Assembly: GCA_903893785.1 (NCBI GenBank)
Contig: CAITNQ010000180.1
Location: forward strand, 1-64,000
Direction of reading: 5' to 3'
Source of the DNA: an uncultured Gemmatimonadota bacterium
GTDB lineage: Bacteria; Latescibacterota; UBA2968; UBA8231
DNA: 64,000 nt
Under the pieces are notes generated by a model. It was not told the DNA's origin and searched no databases. It worked only from the letters and a program-made list of their open reading frames with translations. This document shows, piece after piece, positions 59,339 to 64,000 of this stretch (position 1 is the stretch's first letter; the number at the start of each line of letters is the position of its first letter). Made by a program: the position numbers and the translations under genes.

Positions 59339-61762
59339 ATGGACCGTCGTGTCCGGTGTGCCCGCGCCTGTGCCCACGCTGGCCGCCGCCTGACGTGGCT
59401 ACTGCTGCTGCTGACCGGCAGCGCCGCAGCCGCCGCCGAAGCGAATGACTGGGTCAATGCCCTCCGGCCGGCCGGCACGGGCGTGGAGGTCCTCTTCGCC
59501 ACCCACGGCCGGACAGACCGCCAGATCCTGCTTCCCGCCCGCCCGACGCCGTCCGATGAGAAGGCGGCTGCCGAGTTGGCGCAGTGGCTCGGACAGATGA
59601 CCGGCGCTGACTTCGCCGTGGTCAACGAGGGCAGTCGGGCGGCGCGGCCCGACGCACCCGTGATCAGCCTCGGCGCGACGCGGCGCCTGGCCGCGGCCGG
59701 CATCGCCCCCACCACCGACCTGGGTGATGAAGGCTATGCCGTCGCCGTCAAGGGGGGCGATGTCTTCCTCGTCGGAGGCCGAACGCGGGGGTCGCTGTAC
59801 GCGGCCATGGCCCTGTTGGAAGAAGACCTGGGCTGCCGCTGGTACACGGCCACGGTCAACCGCATCCCTTCCTGCCCGGACCTGCGCGCCAACGTGGTGC
59901 CCCGTACCTACCGGCCCTGTTTTGCTCTGCGCGACCCCTTCTCCTATGTCTCCGATAATCCGGCCTGGTCGCGGCGCAACCGCACCAATGCGTACGGCGC
60001 CACCCAACCGGCTGCCCTGGGCGGCAATTTGAACTACGCGCCCGGCTGGTTTGTGCACACTTACAACACCATCATGGCCAGCACCGCGGAGAACCTGGCC
60101 CGCTGCCCCGAGTGCTTCATGCTCGATGCCGATGGCCGCCGCAGTGCCCGGCAGCTGTGCCCGACCCATCCGCAGGTTATCGCCGCCGCGATCGCCAAGG
60201 TGCGCCAGGTGCTGGCCGAGCACCCGGACGCCGAGTTGGTCGACGTGTCGCAGAACGACATTCGCGGGTATTGCCACTGCCCGCGCTGCCAGACCCTGAT
60301 CGACCAGGAAGGCACCCCGGCCGCCCCCCTGCTGGTGCTGGTGAACGCCGTGGCCGCCGCGGTGGCCGACGAGCACCCCGCGGTGCGCATCTCGACCCTG
60401 GGGTACCAGGACACAGCGCCAGCCCCAGCGCACATGCAGCCGCGGCCCAACGTCGTCATTCGCCTGGCCACCGACAGCATGTGGCGGTACCCCTTTACGC
60501 CGGCCGAGGACGGCCCCGAGTTCAGTGCCGCCCTGGCCGGCTGGCACCGCGTGGCCAGCCAGATCCACATCTGGGATTACCAGGTCAACTTTGGCGACTA
60601 CCTGGCGCCCTGGCCCATGTTCTGGGCCATCTCGCGTAACCTCAAGCTGTTTGCCGCTAGCGGGGTGACTGGAGTCATGGTCCAGGGCAGCTACCAGGGA
60701 CCGGGCACCGAGCGGCAACTGATGCGTGCCTGGGTGTTCGCCAAGCTACTGTGGGACCCCTCGCGCGATGTGTGGCCGCTGATGCAGGATTTCATCCGCG
60801 GTTATTTCGGCGCCGCGGCCCCGCCGATCGAGGCCTACAACCAGATGCTCTTCGCCGCGGGTCAGGCGCACCATGGCGTGCTACAGGGGCAGGACACCGA
60901 GGCGTTCCTCGCCCAGGCCCGAACCTGGTACGACGAAGCCGCGCGCCTGGCTGCCGCCGACGTTGAGTTGCGCCACCGCGTGGAACTGGACCGGCTGCCC
61001 ATCCAGAGCCTGGAGGTGAACCGTCGGCGCGGTCTGATGACCGCCGACCCGGCGCGGTTTGATTCAGCGGGTTACCGGGCCCTGGTGGCCGCGGTCGAAG
61101 CCGTCGCCACCCGCGAACAGGTCACCTTCCAGGCAGAAGGCACCCGCATGGACGCCTGGTTGACCAAGGCACGGCAGGCCGTCGCGCCGCCGGACACCGC
61201 TGCCACCTGGGAGGTACCGGCAGCCGCCGGCCCAGTAGCGGTGTACCGCCTGCCGGCCACTTGGCAGCTGCACTTGGACCCGCAGCGCCAGGGCGAGGAC
61301 CAGGGTTGGGCCGCCGCCGGCGCCCCGGACTCAGGCTGGACTTCGTACCGCACGGACCTGACTGTGGGCTGGGAGGAACAGGGGTACCCCGGAGTCGATG
61401 GCGACGGTTGGTTCCGGTGCCGGCTGCACCTGCCCGACGCCCTCAACCGACCCTACCGGTACCTGTTCTTCGGCGCCTGCGACGAGGAAACCTGGGTCTG
61501 GCTCGACGGTCAGGCACTGGGCGAGCGCACGGCCCGGAGCACCGGGCTGATGCCCGAGGTGCTCTGGCTGCAGCCGTTCTCCCTGGCCATGGCCGCGACC
61601 CCGGCGCCCGGAGCGACAACCGAGCTGATGGTGCGCGTGCGCGACAATGGCGGCATGGGCGGCATATACCTGCCAGTGTATGTGCTGGCTGCTGACCACC
61701 CCATGGACCTGGCCGCCATGCAGACCGCGCTGCGGTTCCGCAACCCGTACCGGGCCGAGTGA
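59339..61762 (+). CDS. Secreted DUF4838-domain protein
   Basis: An 807-residue protein with a signal peptide (RRLTWLLLLLTGSAAAAA, about 16-33). An N-terminal GH20-type beta/alpha domain (DEGYAVAVKGGDVFLVGGRTRGSLYA) is followed by a DUF4838 barrel, recognisable from CPECFM, YCHCPRCQ, DSMWRYPF and WDPSRDVWPLMQDFIRGYFG. The last ~150 residues form a galactose-binding-like beta-sandwich (GWFRCRLHLPDAL ... LVRVRDNGGMGGIYLPVYV). Proteins of this kind are common in glycan-degrading bacteria and probably act on or bind polysaccharide; no member has a well-known reaction that I can name. GGGAGG precedes the ATG. The stop overlaps the next gene (GTGA). Confidence 0.82.
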   Translation: MDRRVRCARACAHAGRRLTWLLLLLTGSAAAAAEANDWVNALRPAGTGVEVLFATHGRTDRQILLPARPTPSDEKAAAELAQWLGQMTGADFAVVNEGSRAARPDAPVISLGATRRLAAAGIAPTTDLGDEGYAVAVKGGDVFLVGGRTRGSLYAAMALLEEDLGCRWYTATVNRIPSCPDLRANVVPRTYRPCFALRDPFSYVSDNPAWSRRNRTNAYGATQPAALGGNLNYAPGWFVHTYNTIMASTAENLARCPECFMLDADGRRSARQLCPTHPQVIAAAIAKVRQVLAEHPDAELVDVSQNDIRGYCHCPRCQTLIDQEGTPAAPLLVLVNAVAAAVADEHPAVRISTLGYQDTAPAPAHMQPRPNVVIRLATDSMWRYPFTPAEDGPEFSAALAGWHRVASQIHIWDYQVNFGDYLAPWPMFWAISRNLKLFAASGVTGVMVQGSYQGPGTERQLMRAWVFAKLLWDPSRDVWPLMQDFIRGYFGAAAPPIEAYNQMLFAAGQAHHGVLQGQDTEAFLAQARTWYDEAARLAAADVELRHRVELDRLPIQSLEVNRRRGLMTADPARFDSAGYRALVAAVEAVATREQVTFQAEGTRMDAWLTKARQAVAPPDTAATWEVPAAAGPVAVYRLPATWQLHLDPQRQGEDQGWAAAGAPDSGWTSYRTDLTVGWEEQGYPGVDGDGWFRCRLHLPDALNRPYRYLFFGACDEETWVWLDGQALGERTARSTGLMPEVLWLQPFSLAMAATPAPGATTELMVRVRDNGGMGGIYLPVYVLAADHPMDLAAMQTALRFRNPYRAE

Positions 61763-62922
61763 GCACCGACGCGACGCCGCGGCTGATCTACCTGGACCAC
61801 AACGCCACCACGCCCCTGGACCCGGCGGTGCTGGCGGCGATGATGCCATACCTGAAGGAGCGTTTCGGCAATGCTTCCAGTTACCACACGGCCGGCCGCC
61901 TGGCCCGCGCGGCCATGGAGCATGCCCGGGCCCAGGTGGCCACCTTCCTGGGGGCCACGCCGGCCGAGGTGATCTTCACCGGCAGCGGCACCGAGGCCGA
62001 CAACCTGGCCCTGCGGGGCGTGGCCGCAGCCACCGGCCGCCGCGGCCGTCATCTGGTCATTGGCGCCACCGAACACCCTGCGGTTCTGCGCACCGCCGCC
62101 GATCTGGCCGCCGACGGATGGGAGGTAACCTGTCTGCCGGTGGACGGCGAGGGCCGGGTCGATCCGGCGGCCGTGCGCCAGGCACTGCGGGCCGATACGG
62201 TGCTGGTCAGCGTCATGGCGGCGAACAACGAGACCGGGGTCATCCAACCGGTGGCCGAGATCGCCGCCCTGGCCCACGCCGCCGGGGCGCTGATGCACAC
62301 CGACGCGGTCCAGGCCGCCGGCAAGATGCCGCTGCAGGTCGACTGCTTGGGCGTCGACCTGCTGTCCCTGGCCGGGCACAAGGTGTACGGTCCCAAGGGT
62401 ACCGGGGCCCTGTACGTCCGCGAGGGCACCCCGCTGCGCGCCGGGCTCACCGGCGGCCCGCAAGAAAGCGGCCGCCGTGCGGGCACCGAGAATGTCGCCG
62501 GTGTGGTCGGGTTAGGCGCCGCCCTGGCCGCGGCCACCGCCGGTGACCAACCCCACGTCGCCGGGCTGCGGCAGCGCCTGGTCGATGGAGTGCAGGCCTG
62601 CCTGGACGGGGTCCAGGTCCACAGCGCCCGCGCCCCGCGCCTGGGCAACACCGCGAGCCTGAGTTTCGCCGGCGTGGACGGCGAGGCAGTGCTGCTGCAC
62701 CTGGACCTGGCCGGCATTGCCGCCGCCACGGGTTCGGCCTGCAGCAGCGAGTCGGCCGAGCCCTCGCACGTGCTGCTGGCCATGGGCGTGCCGCCCCGCC
62801 TCGCGCGTGGCACCGTGCGGTTCTCGCTGGGGCGCGGCAACACCGCAGCCGAGATCGACGCCACCATTGCGGCCCTGGCCCAGGGCGTGCCGCGGCTGCG
62901 AGCCCTGGGTGCCGGGCTGTGA
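61759..62922 (+). CDS. Cysteine desulfurase (IscS/NifS-like)
   Basis: A 387-residue class V aminotransferase fold enzyme. YLDHNATTPLDP at the N-terminus, His106, Lys208 (LAGHKVYGPKG, the pyridoxal phosphate lysine) and Cys328 in ATGSACSSES (the persulfide cysteine) are all present. The segment before the cysteine is the short-loop form found in IscS-type enzymes. It would mobilise sulfur from cysteine for Fe-S clusters or thiolation. Iron-sulfur scaffold genes are not nearby. The GTG start overlaps the DUF4838 stop by 4 bases, which is an unusual partner for this enzyme. Confidence 0.92.
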   Translation: MSTDATPRLIYLDHNATTPLDPAVLAAMMPYLKERFGNASSYHTAGRLARAAMEHARAQVATFLGATPAEVIFTGSGTEADNLALRGVAAATGRRGRHLVIGATEHPAVLRTAADLAADGWEVTCLPVDGEGRVDPAAVRQALRADTVLVSVMAANNETGVIQPVAEIAALAHAAGALMHTDAVQAAGKMPLQVDCLGVDLLSLAGHKVYGPKGTGALYVREGTPLRAGLTGGPQESGRRAGTENVAGVVGLGAALAAATAGDQPHVAGLRQRLVDGVQACLDGVQVHSARAPRLGNTASLSFAGVDGEAVLLHLDLAGIAAATGSACSSESAEPSHVLLAMGVPPRLARGTVRFSLGRGNTAAEIDATIAALAQGVPRLRALGAGL

Positions 62923-63015
62923 GGTGGACGGGAACTCGGCAAGCCCGTGCCAGCCAACCGAACCCATGTGCGAGGAACGGGTCGCCGCCGGGCACCCGCA
63001 AAGGGCAGCGGGGCC

Positions 63016-63525
63016 TCAGCCGAGGACTGAGTAGACGATGTCCAGCAGTACGCCCTGATCCGCCAGGCGCAGCAGCACCGGATCCAACTCGCTGGGCGAG
63101 CCGGCCAGGAAATAGCGGTGCTCCTCGTCGCCGCGGCTGATCGGCTCGCAGGTGAGGAAGGCCTCCTGGCCGGCCACATCCGGGGGGCGAAGGGGTCGCG
63201 AGGTGCGCACCAAGGCGCTGGTGCGCAGGGCCCGCGAATTATAGGGGTACTCCTCCAGCCGGGTCACCTTCGACAGCCGGGCGACCACGCGGACGATGGC
63301 GTTCTTCTCCGCCTCGGTGCACCAGAACGTGGTCACCACCGACCCGCCGGGCGCTCCGGGGTACGGCGTGCCGTGGCCGACCAGGGTCTCCACGGAGATG
63401 CCGCGATTGGAGAACGCCGAGGCAATGCTGGTCAGAGCCCCGGCGCGGTCAGCCACGTCGACGCGGAAGACCCAGTGGCGTTTGGGCTCGTCGTCAGCCG
63501 CAGGCGGCACGACAGGGTCAGCCAT
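63016..63525 (-). CDS. ACT-domain protein
   Basis: A 169-residue protein. Residues 15-90 form an ACT domain: WVFRVDVADRAGALTSIASAFSNRGISVETL, with the effector-contacting glycine and Asn-Arg-Gly turn in place. It is most like the regulatory subunits of acetolactate synthase or formyltetrahydrofolate-type ACT proteins. The C-terminal half is not recognised. It starts 16 bases after the phosphate acyltransferase stop, with GGAGG 6 bases before the ATG, and so forms an operon with it. It probably binds an amino acid and adjusts a partner enzyme. Confidence 0.7.
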   Translation of the reverse strand: MADPVVPPAADDEPKRHWVFRVDVADRAGALTSIASAFSNRGISVETLVGHGTPYPGAPGGSVVTTFWCTEAEKNAIVRVVARLSKVTRLEEYPYNSRALRTSALVRTSRPLRPPDVAGQEAFLTCEPISRGDEEHRYFLAGSPSELDPVLLRLADQGVLLDIVYSVLG

Positions 63526-63540
63526 GGCAGGGCCTCCAGA

Positions 63541-64000
63541 TCACGTAGACGAGGTGGCAAGGGGAGGTTCGGCCGGCAGCCGGTCACGCGCCAGGCTGGC
63601 CAAAGCGATGGACAGCAGCCGGGTCTCGACATTATCGGCCCGGGACAGAATCACGTACGGCACCTGCACGCCGACGGTGACGCCGGCCAGGGACCCCAGG
63701 CCGTACCGGGTGATTTCCATGATCACTTTGTAGAGAATGTTGGCGCTATCCAGACCGGGACAGACCAGGATGTCGGCATGGCCAGCCACCCGCGCGGCCA
63801 CGCCCTCCAGATGCACCTCCTTCAGGCGCACTGATTCCGGGCTGACCGCCAGGTCAAAGGACAGCGGGCCGTACACGTCCGCATCGGGCCAGTCCATGGC
63901 CGACAGCCGGGCGGCCATTGTCGTGGACGGCAGCGAGGCGATCGGCTTCTCGTTGGCAGACAACAGCGCCACGCGCGGCCGCGGCCAACCCAGAACCTGA
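63541..64000 (-). CDS. Phosphate acetyl/butyryltransferase-like protein, N-terminus cut by window edge
   Basis: The minus-strand frame enters from the right edge and ends at 63541, giving the last 152 residues. LGWPRPRVALLSANEKP and DILVCPGLDSANILYKVIM are typical of the PTA_PTB family (second domain), and the ending with GVQVPYVILSRADNVETRLLSIALA matches the C-terminus. The enzyme exchanges CoA for phosphate on a short acyl group, allowing ATP formation with an acyl kinase. The kinase gene is not in view. It is the upstream gene of an operon with the ACT-domain protein. Confidence 0.85.
   Translation of the reverse strand, partial: QVLGWPRPRVALLSANEKPIASLPSTTMAARLSAMDWPDADVYGPLSFDLAVSPESVRLKEVHLEGVAARVAGHADILVCPGLDSANILYKVIMEITRYGLGSLAGVTVGVQVPYVILSRADNVETRLLSIALASLARDRLPAEPPLATSST

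Overview
This is a 64 kb stretch of very GC-rich (roughly two-thirds GC, strongly GC-biased third codon positions) bacterial chromosome with about 50 protein genes. Both ends cut through a gene. I see no rRNA, tRNA, CRISPR array, phage or transposase gene. The gene mix (Tat-exported aldo/keto reductase, DUF4838 protein, neutral-ceramidase-like protein, uroporphyrinogen-decarboxylase-like methyltransferases, MttB, orphan glycyl radical enzymes, many glycan enzymes) resembles uncultured Planctomycetota, Hydrogenedentota, Lentisphaerota or Armatimonadota. No marker gene decides between them, so the phylum is inference.

Region 1 (1-8.3 kb): a partial aldo/keto reductase, a GH88-like unsaturated uronyl hydrolase, a coupled pair of signalling proteins (receiver-kinase fusion plus HisKA_2 kinase), a galactonate-dehydratase-like enolase, a secreted beta-carbonic anhydrase and a GH32/GH43-like beta-propeller protein. 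Region 2 (8.9-16.6 kb): a glycan-decoration block with a GT-like protein, two sulfotransferases, a GT14-type glycosyltransferase and a pyruvyl transferase. It is followed by a decayed copy of the C-terminal domain of the beta-propeller protein and a parallel beta-helix protein. Region 3 (17-22.5 kb): a large hybrid histidine kinase lying between two copies of an intergenic repeat, then two cupins and a divergent methyltransferase.

Region 4 (22.9-33.0 kb) is a tightly overlapping nine-gene polysaccharide assembly and export operon: membrane protein, two GT2s, UGM-like flavoprotein, Wzm/Wzt-type ABC exporter and three GT4-like glycosyltransferases. Region 5 (33-38 kb) holds a sugar isomerase-like protein, two tandem acid-sugar dehydratase paralogues and an isochorismatase-like hydrolase.

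Region 6 (38.5-59 kb) is nearly all minus strand and is the most unusual part. One operon is glycyl radical enzyme, GH38 alpha-mannosidase, ceramidase-like protein. The next is MttB, UROD-like protein, Gfo/Idh/MocA oxidoreductase, with a second UROD-like gene divergent from MttB. The third is a six-gene operon: alkyl-DHAP-synthase-like flavoprotein, SDR, second glycyl radical enzyme, tandem-fused amidohydrolase, SMP-30-like protein and GH20-like protein. Neither glycyl radical enzyme has an activating enzyme in the window.

Region 7 (59.3-64 kb): a DUF4838 protein translationally coupled to a cysteine desulfurase, then a minus-strand ACT-domain protein and a partial phosphate acyltransferase.

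Taken together the window suggests an organism that takes apart acidic and decorated polysaccharides (uronyl hydrolase, acid-sugar dehydratases, mannosidase, beta-helix protein), builds a sulfated and possibly pyruvylated surface glycan, and has anaerobic radical and methyl-transfer enzymes inside carbohydrate operons. Gene starts were chosen by ribosome-binding site, family length and overlap with neighbours. Promoter and hairpin calls are by eye.
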